A stretch of DNA of 64,000 bases from Mesobacillus maritimus (GCF_023715205.1 NZ_JAMBNR010000002.1:124001-188000), one strand, 5' to 3'. Positions 26,164-35,005 are shown, counted from the stretch's first letter. Numbers and translations are program-made. The notes: generated by a model not told the origin, from the letters alone.

Positions 26164-26371
26164 TATCTAATTTTAATTTAATAGAATAAGCTTCCTTCAT
26201 TTTTCTTCGCTTTAATCCTTCAACCCCTTGGGTCTTATAGGCTCTTACCCAATCTTGTAATGGTGTTTGAGAGGGCATATTGTATTTCTTCGCCAATGAG
26301 TTATATCCAAGATTTCCATGTAAATACTCAGTAACAAGCTTTATTTTAAATTCCTCACTATATTTGACCAT
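26144..26371 (-). pseudogene. IS3-family OrfA, N-terminal remnant
   Basis: Begins [19 protein letters not shown] and contains a helix-turn-helix ([20 protein letters not shown]) of the InsE/OrfA type. After about 64 codons it runs through the deletion junction into a short out-of-frame tail. Weak internal inverted repeats (TTTTGGGGG) lie before its start. Confidence 0.85.
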
Positions 26372-26595
26372 AAAAACACCCCCAAAAGTTAGTTTTATAC
26401 TCTAACTTTTGGGGGTCGGTACCAAGCCCTACTCTTTTTTATATCCGATCCATTGAAAAAAAGACGATGCTGTGATAGAGTTAGATAGATGCGCATTATC
26501 TAAATATAATCGTATGCTATTATCCTTATTATAATTATACAATGCAACTCTTACTAAAGTCAACTTTTTTGCAAAACTTTTTAGGGGTGTGGGGA

Positions 26596-28941
26596 ATGAA
26601 TTCTGAACTTCAGCGTGAGCAAAAACGTGTAGACACTGTAATGGCGATGATTGGGGAAGAAATCAACAGATTAGAAGAAGAAACAACCAAGCGTAAAAAT
26701 GAAGTGGTTCATATCCGCAAGCACTTTTGGGATGAAGTAAAGGTCAATACCGATACTTTTGATGATTATCTTGAGACGATTATTGGCTTGCGGCAAGAAG
26801 CTCAAGCTCTGTCTGTCACTCAAAGCACGCATCGACAAGCATCGAAGCGTTTATCTACTTTGAGGCGAATGCAGGAAGTACCCTATTTCGGTCGGATTGA
26901 TTTAATAGAAGAAGGGAACTCAACTTGTGAAAAAATTTATATTGGAATTTCCTCGCTTACCGACCCTAGTGGTGAAGAGTTCCTCATATATGACTGGAGA
27001 GCTCCGGTTTCGAGTGTTTACTACGATTATCAGCCAGGTCCCATTGAGTATAAAACGCCCGGAGGCACCATTCAAGGTAGGTTGGAGAAAAAGTACCAAT
27101 ATTTGATTCGCGGTGGTTTCCTGCAATCGATGTTCGATACGAGTCTCACGATTGGTGATGAGATTTTGCAGCAGGTTCTGGGTAAAGGGACGGATAAAAA
27201 AATGCATAATATCGTAGCGACGATTCAACAAGAGCAAAACAAGATCATCCGTCATGATCGTGGCAGGTTGCTTATTGTTCATGGTGCAGCCGGCAGCGGC
27301 AAAACATCGGCGGCGATGCAACGAATTGCTTATTTGCTTTACAAATATCGCGAGAATCTGAATGCGGATCAAATCATCTTGTTTTCGCCTAATAGGATGT
27401 TTAATAGTTATGTATCGAATGTACTGCCGGAACTCGGCGAGGAAAATATGCAACAAGTGACGTTTCAAGAATATTTGGATCATATGCTGAGTAAGGATTT
27501 TCAAATTGAAACTCCTTTTGACCAATTGGAATATGTGTTAACAGCAACGAAGGATTCTTGGTACAAATCTAGGCTTACCGGAATCCGGATAAAAGCATCG
27601 AAAGGTTTCTTTGAAGCAATCCAAGCTTATCGAAAGTCACTAGAAGAGTCAGGAATGCTCTTTACGGACATTCTTTTCAGAAGGAAACCAATCGTTACAG
27701 GTAAAGAAATCTCGGAACAATTTTATCGTTACGACCCTTCACTTCACTTCCATAATCGATTGGAAAAATTGCAAGATTGGCTCCTAGCGAAAATAAAGGA
27801 AGTTCAAAAGAGTGAAAAGAACAAAGCATGGGTACAGGAAGAAATCGAGCTGCTTAGCAATGAAGAATACCATAAAGCTCATCTCTATTTAGCGGAAAAA
27901 CGAGGCTATAAACGCGAAGAGGTTGCAGATTATGAAATCGAGCCGGAAGCACTGACTAGGTTCATTGTTCATAGAAAAATGAAAAAGGTACGTAAGTTGA
28001 TCAAGAAATTTCGTTTCATCGACTATAAAGCGATGTACCGTCAGCTCTTTGCGAATCCTGACTATATTAAACTTTGGAAAGAATCAAATTCAGACCAAGA
28101 ATGGGCGGCGATTTGTCGAGGAACGTTGGAAAAGCTGGATAAAAATCACTTATTTTATGAAGATGCGACTCCGTTTTTATTTTTAAAAGAGTTAATTCAA
28201 GGCTTTCAGAAGAACAGCGCTATCAAACACATCGTTGTGGACGAAGCGCAAGATTATTCCCCGTTTCAATTTGAGTTTTTAAAACAGTTGTTTCCTGCTG
28301 CAAAAATGACTGTGCTAGGCGACTTTAATCAAGCGGTGTTTGCTCATGCCAGCGAAATGGTTGATTTCAACAATCTTACCAATCTGTACGGACCAGAGGA
28401 AACAGAAGTGATTAACATCGCGCGGAGTTACCGCTCCACGAGACCTATTATTGAGTTTACAAAAAGACTCGTTCCGAATGGGGAAAAGATTATTCCATTT
28501 GAACGAGACGGGGAGCGTCCTGCGTTAACACAAGTATCTGATCACGGAGAACTGCACCGCAAAATTGCCGCTAAAGTCGCAGAATTGCGCAATCGCGGGC
28601 TTACTAGCATTGCGATCATCTGCAAATCAGCTGAAGAAAGTGAAAAGGCGTATGAAGCGTTATCCTCGATACAGGGATTAAAACTCTTAAAAAGCAATTC
28701 ACTTGAATATGAGCAAGGTGTCGTTGTTGTCCCATCGTATTTATCCAAAGGAATCGAATTTGATGCCGTCATTATTTATGATGCTTCGAAGCAGGTATAC
28801 GGAGAGGAAAGTCTGCGCAGAGTGTTTTACACAGCTTGCACCAGAGCGATGCATGTTTTGCAGCTTTATAGTGTCGGGGTACCAAGTCATTTTTTACAAG
28901 ACGGATTGCAGGAAGGTTTGGTTCTAGGTGAGTTTTGCTGA
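26596..28941 (+). CDS. helD: RNA polymerase recycling motor ATPase HelD
   Basis: 781 residues from ATG 26596 (AGGGGTGTGGGG upstream; an ATG 18 codons earlier has no site). The N-terminal coiled arm (about 1-80, RLEEETTKRKNE) is followed by UvrD/Rep-like superfamily 1 motor domains: Walker A GAAGSGKTSA at 230-237, Walker B HIVVDEAQDYSPFQ, motif III GDFNQAVF, motif IV RSYRSTRPI, and late motifs SKGIEFDAVI and YTACTRAMH. HelD binds RNA polymerase, inserting arms into the primary and secondary channels to release it from DNA. Length matches B. subtilis HelD. Monocistronic. Confidence 0.95.
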   Translation: MNSELQREQKRVDTVMAMIGEEINRLEEETTKRKNEVVHIRKHFWDEVKVNTDTFDDYLETIIGLRQEAQALSVTQSTHRQASKRLSTLRRMQEVPYFGRIDLIEEGNSTCEKIYIGISSLTDPSGEEFLIYDWRAPVSSVYYDYQPGPIEYKTPGGTIQGRLEKKYQYLIRGGFLQSMFDTSLTIGDEILQQVLGKGTDKKMHNIVATIQQEQNKIIRHDRGRLLIVHGAAGSGKTSAAMQRIAYLLYKYRENLNADQIILFSPNRMFNSYVSNVLPELGEENMQQVTFQEYLDHMLSKDFQIETPFDQLEYVLTATKDSWYKSRLTGIRIKASKGFFEAIQAYRKSLEESGMLFTDILFRRKPIVTGKEISEQFYRYDPSLHFHNRLEKLQDWLLAKIKEVQKSEKNKAWVQEEIELLSNEEYHKAHLYLAEKRGYKREEVADYEIEPEALTRFIVHRKMKKVRKLIKKFRFIDYKAMYRQLFANPDYIKLWKESNSDQEWAAICRGTLEKLDKNHLFYEDATPFLFLKELIQGFQKNSAIKHIVVDEAQDYSPFQFEFLKQLFPAAKMTVLGDFNQAVFAHASEMVDFNNLTNLYGPEETEVINIARSYRSTRPIIEFTKRLVPNGEKIIPFERDGERPALTQVSDHGELHRKIAAKVAELRNRGLTSIAIICKSAEESEKAYEALSSIQGLKLLKSNSLEYEQGVVVVPSYLSKGIEFDAVIIYDASKQVYGEESLRRVFYTACTRAMHVLQLYSVGVPSHFLQDGLQEGLVLGEFC

Positions 28942-28983
28942 GTTTTTTTGACACTAGAAAGCGATTGGATCAATAAATAGGAT

Positions 28984-29101
28984 AGGGAAGAGGTTACTAG
29001 ACTGAAGGGTTTCCGCCAAAGGAAAGTATTTGAAACACCAACCCAAATGGATTGGTCAACCTTCAGGTATTGGCTAACAGTCTATAAAAAACCTCTTCCC
29101 T
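28984..29101. other. branched inverted-repeat element after helD
   Basis: Outer 12-bp perfect stem AGGGAAGAGGTT (28984-28995) with AACCTCTTCCCT (29090-29101). Inside it: CTGAAGG/CCTTCAG (29002-29008, 29060-29066), or the competing AGACTG/CAGTCT (28999-29004, 29078-29083). Within those: hairpins TTTCC/GGAAA (29010-29025) and ACCAA/TTGGT (29037-29056). No T-run follows, so it is not a standard terminator, and no known riboswitch motif was recognised. Confidence 0.5.
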
Positions 29102-29192
29102 TAACTGGTAAAAATGGTACCTCTTCGCTTTTACAGTTCAGTAATTACGGTACCAAAATTACCCAGTTGGGTTGCGGTACGTTCTTATTGAA

Positions 29193-29516
29193 TTAGTGCG
29201 GTACCGAATTTGTTGCAAGATAAACAGCCGTTGATAAACTTAGAATACTTAAAAGAATTAAACTTGCATAAAAGACTTTTCTCGCTAATCCTCCTATGAA
29301 GTAAATATTCACTAAGAAGAAATAGATGGCCGCACTAACACCTACAAAGAGTAGAAAGTCTTTTGTGTATGTACTCGAAGGTAGCGGAGCGGTTACACTC
29401 GTTAATGCCCATCCAGCAAAGATGAAAAGTCCGATGAGGTTGAAAAATTTTCTCGTATTCGGTTCTATTGTAGTTTTAATTTCCATATTCTGTGAAGTTT
29501 GTACTTTGGTTTGCAT
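29193..29516 (-). CDS. small three-helix membrane protein
   Basis: 107 residues. Soluble N-terminus of about 25 residues, then helices about 26-45, 54-73 and 79-100 (FFNLIGLFIFAGWALTS; FLLFVGVSAAIYFFLVNIYF; ASLILLSILSLSTAVYL). A GGGGGG tract lies five bases before the ATG. No family recognised. Followed at 62 bases by another leftward small membrane gene that lies upstream of it; they may form one unit. Confidence 0.65.
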   Translation of the reverse strand: MQTKVQTSQNMEIKTTIEPNTRKFFNLIGLFIFAGWALTSVTAPLPSSTYTKDFLLFVGVSAAIYFFLVNIYFIGGLARKVFYASLILLSILSLSTAVYLATNSVPH

Positions 29517-29577
29517 TCTAACCCCCCCATTTATAGTGTAACAAAGGATTACATTTGTTTAGGATAATATCCAAAAC

Positions 29578-29739
29578 TTAAAAAGAAGTAAACAATCGAG
29601 GAAATACAACAAGGAGAAATAGCCCTACAGAGGTAAATATTAGGTACTTTTTCCGATTCGTTCCTGCTCTTAATTCCCAAATCCCTAGTGTAACGAAATA
29701 TAATCCAATCATAAGCGATAATAAAAAAATCAGTGCCAA
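29578..29739 (-). CDS. 53-residue two-helix membrane protein with TTG start
   Basis: TTG at 29737-29739, with AAAGGAG eight bases upstream, opens a frame encoding LALIFLLSLMIGLYFVTLGI, a charged hinge (ELRAGTNRKKY), and a second helix LIFTSVGLFLLVVFPRLF before TAA at 29578. A longer ATG frame through the same region has no membrane logic and is a shadow. The two-TM layout with a positive hinge and the ideal ribosome binding site make this the likely real gene. Confidence 0.6.
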   Translation of the reverse strand: MALIFLLSLMIGLYFVTLGIWELRAGTNRKKYLIFTSVGLFLLVVFPRLFTSF

Positions 29740-29847
29740 GAAACATTCTCCTTTCCATAAAATATTAACATAGAAAAAGAGAATGTTCAGCTAAAAAGCT
29801 ATTTTAGTGATGGTTGTTTGTTAGACTAAAGAAAAGTTGGTGGGGAA

Positions 29848-30354
29848 ATGGATCAACACAAGTTTGATGAGTTTATTAAAATCGCAAGGAAGTTAAATGA
29901 AATGGGGATTACTCCATTGTTAATGGGTTCCGTTGGTTTAGAAGTGGTGACCGGGAAGTGTTGGCATGCCCAAGATTTGGATATTCATGTACCTGGTGAT
30001 GAGAGAGGCTGGGAGGTTCCAGCTGAATTATCAATCTTTCAATGGTGTGAGATTATGAAAATTATGGAATCAATGGACTATCAGTTAATAGATTTGCATG
30101 AACATGAGTTCTCGAAAAAGGGACTATCAGTGGAGTTTGGGATTATCGACACATTGCCAAGTTTCGCAGGCGTGCCTTTAGAGGAATTAGAAATACATCA
30201 AAAAGCTGGTGTAAAGTATTATCTACTCAATCCAAATCAATATTTACGTGTTTACGAGGCCTCTTCTAAAGATAGTTATCGTGCAGAACAAAATAATCAT
30301 AAAGATCTTGGGAAGATCGAGTATTTACAAACTATTGTCCACCAAGATTTGTAA
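29848..30354 (+). CDS. nucleotidyltransferase-like protein
   Basis: 168 residues. The N-terminal half carries the nucleotidyltransferase-superfamily signature, a GS motif followed by paired acids (LLMGSVGLEVVTG ... AQDLDIHVPG), which is the first metal-binding site. Related Bacillus proteins are sometimes mislabelled phosphoribosylanthranilate isomerase; nothing here supports that. Substrate unknown. GTGGGG lies just upstream of the ATG. Confidence 0.7.
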   Translation: MDQHKFDEFIKIARKLNEMGITPLLMGSVGLEVVTGKCWHAQDLDIHVPGDERGWEVPAELSIFQWCEIMKIMESMDYQLIDLHEHEFSKKGLSVEFGIIDTLPSFAGVPLEELEIHQKAGVKYYLLNPNQYLRVYEASSKDSYRAEQNNHKDLGKIEYLQTIVHQDL

Positions 30355-30364
30355 TGTAAGAGAG

Positions 30365-30465
30365 TGCTAGCGTGCCGAAAAGGGGAGCCTCGAGTAGAAA
30401 AGGAAACGCAAGAGTAAGGGAGTAATCAAGCATGCTGAAAAGCGGTAGGTTGTGGTGAAAAAGGT
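30365..30465. repeat. tandem intergenic repeat related to 7400-7540
   Basis: GCTAGCGTGCCGAAAAGG and, 60 bases on, TCAAGCATGCTGAAAAGCGG; between them GAAACGCAAGAGT. The motif order is the same as in the array at 7400. Confidence 0.55.
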
Positions 30466-30499
30466 GTACATAACTACTATATGTAGGGGGAGGGATAGC

Positions 30500-30906
30500 T
30501 TGAAAAATGGGTCATTGTCAGTACGATCTTGCTTGCGAGCTTTTTAGTCCCTTTTATCCTTCAATTATCAAAGTACACAACGTTCAGAGAGGCTGTATCC
30601 GGAATGTTGAGTGGTGAGACTATTCATAAAATTATGATATCTGACAATGATAAAGAAAAAGTCTTTGATTTACTAGAGGATGAAACCATTAAATCAATGA
30701 TTGAAGCAGCTTCTGAAACAAGACTGAAAAAAGCAAATGATTTTATAAATCTTAAATATACATTGTATCTATACACCAATGATTATAATGTGTACACTAT
30801 CAAAATTGATGAGGATCAGATTTATTTAGACGACCACTTCTATACAGTTGTGGGGGAGAATGGTTTTTATCAGATTGTTGAAGAAATCCACAACCAACAA
30901 AACTAG
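30500..30906 (+). CDS. small membrane-anchored protein with an apparent -1 frameshift at its start
   Basis: The frame ending at 30906 encodes a membrane segment (WVIVSTILLASFLVPFILQL) and a soluble domain (FYTVVGENGFYQIVEEI end). It has no good start of its own: the first in-frame TTG (30529) lies inside the helix and lacks a ribosome binding site. The site GGGGGAGGG stands instead before a TTG at 30500, whose frame is open for only a few codons. Adding one A to the A5 run at 30503-30507 joins them as MKKWVIVSTILLAS, giving 135 residues. This is the second A5 frameshift in the window. Function unknown. Confidence 0.6.
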
Positions 30907-30974
30907 AAACTTAGGCGCTTTGTTTTCCACAAACATTTTCTCTCTTTTTCAAGAAATGTCATTAGGACGGTTGA

Positions 30975-31061
30975 ATGTCCGAGGAAGAAGATGCTGATTT
31001 GAGTTTTCTATGGATTAAAGAACAAGAAGTTTTAAATGACTTTTACAAAGAAGGTTTTTAA
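30975..31061 (+). CDS. possible 28-residue peptide or gene relic
   Basis: ATG 30975 with TTAGGA upstream; encodes MSEEEDADLSFLWIKEQEVL then NDFYKEGF. A similar end (VLDDFYEE) occurs in an 18-codon frame at 35006-35062. It could be a small peptide or the tail of a lost gene. Confidence 0.25.
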   Translation: MSEEEDADLSFLWIKEQEVLNDFYKEGF

Positions 31062-31306
31062 GACCATTGGTTAAAACATTAAAAAAGAACTTCGAGCAGC
31101 AGGTATTTCATAGCAAAAAAACTGAATTTGTCCCATTTTCCCCTTTGGCTCTTTTTAGTTAAAGGGTGTTTCTTTTATAAGCTTAAAGTCTAGAATTCCA
31201 TTTGTTTCCAAATCCAATAAACGTCAACTCTTTTTTACTGGTTACATCGTGTTCTCACCAAAAATTTGGCATGATGTTTCTTCAGCGTTATTTTCTCCAG
31301 AAGCAT

Positions 31307-31340
31307 CCTTTTTAGCACTAATTTGCGCTAAAAAGGGTCT
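31307..31340 (+). terminator. terminator-like hairpin upstream of hxlA
   Basis: CCTTTTTAGC (31307-31316) pairs perfectly with GCTAAAAAGG (31327-31336), followed by GTCTTTTATTTT. It isolates hxlAB from upstream transcription. Nothing coding is evident in 31062-31470. Confidence 0.65.
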
Positions 31341-31470
31341 TTTATTTTCAAATCAACGTGAGAATACTAAGACGGTGCTAGTGAGTAAATCACTTATAAT
31401 AGGATATTTACGGGCATGTACTGACGGCCAGCTAGCATAATAAATGGCATTCTGGAAGGAGCGGACATAA

Positions 31471-32103
31471 ATGAAATTACAATTAGCGTTAGATCTTGTC
31501 GATATTCCAGGAGCAATTGAAGTGGTAAAAGAGGTAGAGGAATATATAGATGTTGTCGAAATTGGTACACCAGTGGTTATCAATGAAGGTCTTAAAGCAG
31601 TAAAAGAAGTAAAAACTGCATTTCCTAACTTAACGGTGTTGGCTGACTTGAAAATTATGGACGCAGCTGGATATGAAGTAAGCCAAGCATCTGCTGCGGG
31701 TGCTGACATTATTACGATTCTTGGAGCAGCAGAAGACGAGTCCATTAAAGGGGCAGTCGAAGAGGCGAAAAAGCAGGGGAAACAAATTCTTGCGGATATG
31801 ATTGCTGTGAAGGATATTGCAGCACGTGCAAAAGAACTAGATGAACTTGGTGTTGATTATATTTGCGTTCATACCGGTTACGATCTTCAAGCGGTTGGAA
31901 AAAATTCTTTCGAAGACCTTGCGACCATCAAGAGTGTCGTTAAAAATACGAAAACGGCGATTGCAGGTGGAATCAAATTAGAAACACTTCCAGAGGTCAT
32001 TAAGCAACAGCCAGATTTAGTGATCGTAGGTGGCGGGATTACGAGCCAAGAAGATAAAAAGGCTGCCGCACGTGAAATGCAAGAATTATTAAAACAAGGG
32101 TAA
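31471..32103 (+). CDS. hxlA: 3-hexulose-6-phosphate synthase
   Basis: 210 residues, full length. Condenses formaldehyde with ribulose 5-phosphate (ribulose monophosphate pathway). OMP-decarboxylase-like barrel: MKLQLALDLVDIPGAI, the metal/catalytic motif VLADLKIMDA, phosphate-binding IAGGIKLETL and VIVGGGITS. GGAAGG precedes the ATG. Directly followed by hxlB at seven bases. In B. subtilis the pair detoxifies formaldehyde under the activator HxlR, whose gene normally lies divergent upstream; no hxlR is within this window's upstream kilobase. Confidence 0.96.
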   Translation: MKLQLALDLVDIPGAIEVVKEVEEYIDVVEIGTPVVINEGLKAVKEVKTAFPNLTVLADLKIMDAAGYEVSQASAAGADIITILGAAEDESIKGAVEEAKKQGKQILADMIAVKDIAARAKELDELGVDYICVHTGYDLQAVGKNSFEDLATIKSVVKNTKTAIAGGIKLETLPEVIKQQPDLVIVGGGITSQEDKKAAAREMQELLKQG

Positions 32104-32109
32104 TTCAAA

Positions 32110-32667
32110 ATGAAGACGACCGAATATTTAGCAGAAATTATTCGAGAACTAAGTCAAACCGGTGACTTCATTTCTGATATAGAAGCAGAGAAATTGGTAA
32201 ACCAAATTTTAGAATCTAAGAAAATCTTTGTCGCAGGTGCAGGGCGATCTGGATTCATGGGCAAATCTTTTGTGATGCGTATGATGCATATGGGAATTGA
32301 TGCCTATGTTGTTGGTGAAACCGTAACAGCTAATTTAGAAAAAGACGATCTTTTAATCATTGGATCGGGTTCAGGAGAAACGAAAACATTGGTGGCGATT
32401 GCTGAAAAAGCGAAAAACTTAGGAGGGAAAGTCGCAGTCATCACCATTTCACCTGAATCCACGATTGGACAATTAGCTGATCTGATTGTGACCTTACCGG
32501 GAGTTACGAAAGACCAGTCTGCCGGGGATTACAAAACGATTCAACCAATGGGCTCTCTATTTGAGCAAACAATGTTGTTGTTTTATGATGCCTTGATCTT
32601 GCGTTTTATGGAGAAAAAAGGCTTAGATTCGAATAAAATGTATGGCAAGCATGCTAACCTTGAATAA
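32110..32667 (+). CDS. hxlB: 6-phospho-3-hexuloisomerase
   Basis: 185 residues, one SIS (sugar isomerase) domain: KIFVAGAGRSGFMGKSFVMR, LIIGSGSGETKTLV and VAVITISPESTIGQLAD, with PGVTKDQSAGDYKTIQPMGS near the end. Converts hexulose 6-phosphate to fructose 6-phosphate, completing formaldehyde entry into central metabolism. Starts six bases after the hxlA stop, so the two are surely cotranscribed. Confidence 0.96.
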   Translation: MKTTEYLAEIIRELSQTGDFISDIEAEKLVNQILESKKIFVAGAGRSGFMGKSFVMRMMHMGIDAYVVGETVTANLEKDDLLIIGSGSGETKTLVAIAEKAKNLGGKVAVITISPESTIGQLADLIVTLPGVTKDQSAGDYKTIQPMGSLFEQTMLLFYDALILRFMEKKGLDSNKMYGKHANLE

Positions 32668-32685
32668 CCAAAATAGAACGAGGAA

Positions 32686-32723
32686 AGACCGTGATTTCTT
32701 TGATGAAATTGCGGTTTTTCTTT
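32686..32723 (+). terminator. terminator of hxlAB
   Basis: GACCGTGATTTC with GAAATTGCGGTTT around TTTGAT, then a T-rich run. The 32724-32995 gap before the next gene shows no coding frame. Confidence 0.75.
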
Positions 32724-32995
32724 TATAAAAATACATTGTTAGTAAAAATAGATTTTGCACTCTTTTTATTCTAATCCTTCTTGCCATCAAAAATTAGACT
32801 CCGGACAAAACGGTTAAATGGAAATCTTTTGCTATTTTAAATCTTTATTTTTTACCTTATAAACTATTTTGAATATTTTGACAGTTATTAATTTCCATGG
32901 TAGTCTGAACTCAAGTTTTAGCTAGCTGAGGTTCATGGGTGTTTGGGTTACATGTTGCTGCTGTTTAATAACACAAAAGGGAAGGAGTTGTAAGA

Positions 32996-34740
32996 ATGAG
33001 TGAACATACGGTGAAAGAATCAGCGAAAATCGATTATTCTTTATGGGAAAGTAGCAATCAAGCCAATTGGTATACTGACGATCCGATTTTAACACGGTAT
33101 GCGGAGCGCTATCTCCCAAAGTCTGTCTTGAATTATGTAAAAGAGAGCTTTGAGAAAACCGGAGCCCTAGCCGCGGGTCCAATGGATCGGCGGGCGGTTC
33201 ATACTGACCGGGAAGGAGCACCGCGGTTAATCCGCCACAATAAAAAAGGCGAGGAAATCAACCAAGTTTGGTATAACGAAGGCTATCGTCAGACTGTGCG
33301 CGATGGGTATGGAACTGGTGTGGTCGCATACCGATACGATGAAAACGCGCCCGAAACGATTCCGTTTTTCGTGAATATGGTTTTGATTTATTTAATGTGT
33401 GAAACAGAACCAGGGTTTACGTGTCCGGTTGGATTGTCACAATCGACCGCGTTTGTGTTGGAAAAATTCGGTTCGGAGCAGCAAAAAGCAGAATACCTCA
33501 GTCGTCTTGCCTCTTGGGACCCTGAAACGCTTGCGGAGGGCGCGACCTTTTTAACTGAGATCCAAGGAGGTTCCGATGTTGGCGCAGCGAAAACAACAGC
33601 GATTAAAAACGGGGACCATTATTTGTTGTCTGGTGAAAAATGGTTTGCGAGTAACTGTGACGCAGAAATTGCGATTGTGTTGGCGCGGTCAATGATAAAC
33701 CTTCCACAAAAGGCTTAGGGTTGTTCTTGGTGCCGCGTACACTCCCGAACGGAAAACAAAATAATATCACTATCCGGAGGTTAAAAGATAAACTCGGGGT
33801 TCGTGCGGTTGCAAGTGGGGAGTTAATTTTAAATAAAGCGGTAGGGTATTTAATTGGAATAGAAGAAAATGGCTTTAAATATATGGCAGAGGCGTTAAAT
33901 GTCTCGCGCTTAGGCACGGGCATGAGCGGGATTGCAATTGCGCGCCGAGCGTTTCTTGAAGCGGCGATCTATACAAAGCATCGTGAAGCGTTCGGTTCGA
34001 AGATCAATCAATATCCGATGGTGCGGGAAACATTGGTCAACATGATGGCCGAAATTGAAGCAGGTTGGGCGACGACTGCACAAACGCTTAAACTGTTTGA
34101 TGAAGTTCATACGTATAATCAAAAAAATGAGGAGAACTATCCTTTGCTCCGCATATTATTGTCATTGCTGAAATATCGAGGCAGCGAACTGGGCGTGTCT
34201 GCGGCTAAAGATGCGTTAGAGCTTCATGGCGGGAATGGCTATATTGAAGAGTATGTGACACCACGATTAATTCGCGATGCAATCGTGAATCCTGTGTGGG
34301 AAGGAACGGCCAATATACAAGCGCTCGAAATCTTGAAAACTTTATCGAAAGTGAGTGGGAGAAAGTTTATTCAGGAGCTTCGTGCGACGTTGAATGCTAT
34401 TGACCATAGAGAGTTAATGGCTCTTAGAAAATTCTTTGAACAGGAAGTCGCTCGTTTAGAAACATTGATTGTTCATGTGTTGCAACAAGATGAGTATACT
34501 CAAACAGCGTTAGCCAAGAAATTAGCGGATATCATGTATGATGTTTTTTCAGGTGTGCATTTGTTGGAAGAAGCGCAGTATGATGTAAACCAAGACAACA
34601 ATGCTCGTCGTGTGTTGGCGGTTGAACAATGGATTTCTTTAAAATTTGACCGGTCCGAAGATAGGGGAATATTGGCGAATTGTGCGATTTCTGAGGAAAT
34701 ATTTAACGCGTTAGTTTGCTTTGAGAAGAAGGAATTGTAA
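32996..34740 (+). pseudogene. acyl-CoA dehydrogenase (AidB-like), split by an apparent -1 frameshift
   Basis: ATG 32996 has AAGGAG seven bases upstream. The first 240 codons hold the N-terminal and middle domains (CPVGLSQSTAFVLEKFG, TFLTEIQGGSDVGA, GEKWFASN) and stop at 33718. The second frame resumes at once (LFLVPRTLPNGKQNN, LKDKLGVRAV, YTKHREAFGSKINQYPM, LELHGGNGYIEE, IRDAIVNPVWEGTANIQALE) and runs to 34740. One added A near 33690-33692 gives ARSNDKPSTKGLGLFLVPR, as in homologues, and a single 581-residue flavoenzyme. The family covers AidB/isovaleryl-type acyl-CoA dehydrogenases. If the lesion is real the protein is dead; the rest of both halves is uneroded, so the break is recent or a sequencing error. 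Confidence 0.85.
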
Positions 34741-34840
34741 GCTGAAGCGTTAGAATAAAGGAAGGAAATAAAAAATACTTTGCTCTGGTAAATGACCGGT
34801 TCAGTTCTATCAGATTGAAAAGGGTGTGAAGATATTTGTA

Positions 34841-35005
34841 ATGATGACTCTAATCACTTCAATTATTCCATTTTTGTCATTAATCGCAATCATCATGTTG
34901 ATTGGGTGGATTTTCACCATAAAAAGAACAAATGAAAAGCAGGTTGAACAAAATAATGAAATAATTGAACTTTTAAAGAAGGTAAATGATAAACTTCAGG
35001 GGTAG
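34841..35005 (+). CDS. 54-residue membrane protein with cytoplasmic coiled tail
   Basis: ATG 34841 (an in-frame GTG at 34826 is an alternative). One helix (TSIIPFLSLIAIIMLIGWIF) is followed by a charged, probably coiled-coil tail (KRTNEKQVEQNNEIIELLKK). Small proteins of this design are common in Bacillus; function unknown. The initiation site is weak (AGGGTG 14 bases upstream). Confidence 0.55.
   Translation: MMTLITSIIPFLSLIAIIMLIGWIFTIKRTNEKQVEQNNEIIELLKKVNDKLQG

Larger units (their letters stand above)
26039..26417 (-). mobile_element. internally deleted IS3-family element
   Basis: About 380 bp bounded by imperfect inverted repeats: ACCCCAAAAAGTTAGAG at the left and, read leftward from the right end, ACCCCCAAAAGTTAGAG. 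Only the N-terminal part of OrfA and the last 33 codons of OrfB remain, so about 1 kb of the usual element has been lost. GGT occurs on both sides (26036-26038 and 26418-26420) and fits a 3-bp target duplication. The remnant cannot encode a transposase but could be moved in trans. Confidence 0.85.
26019..26440. terminator. terminator split by an IS insertion
   Basis: AAAAAAGAGTAGCGCTTGGT (26019-26038) and ACCAAGCCCTACTCTTTTTT (26421-26440) are complementary at 19 of 20 positions and flank the IS remnant. Without the insert and one GGT copy they form a near-perfect bidirectional terminator between the DGC gene and helD. Confidence 0.7.

Noticed and set aside
29549-29758. 69-codon ATG frame on the minus strand
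   Set aside because: The TTG-started frame in the same place has the better ribosome binding site and membrane-protein pattern; the ATG frame has no logic of its own.
31249-31440. 63-codon frame before hxlA
   Set aside because: It crosses a perfect 10-bp terminator hairpin and lacks an initiation site.
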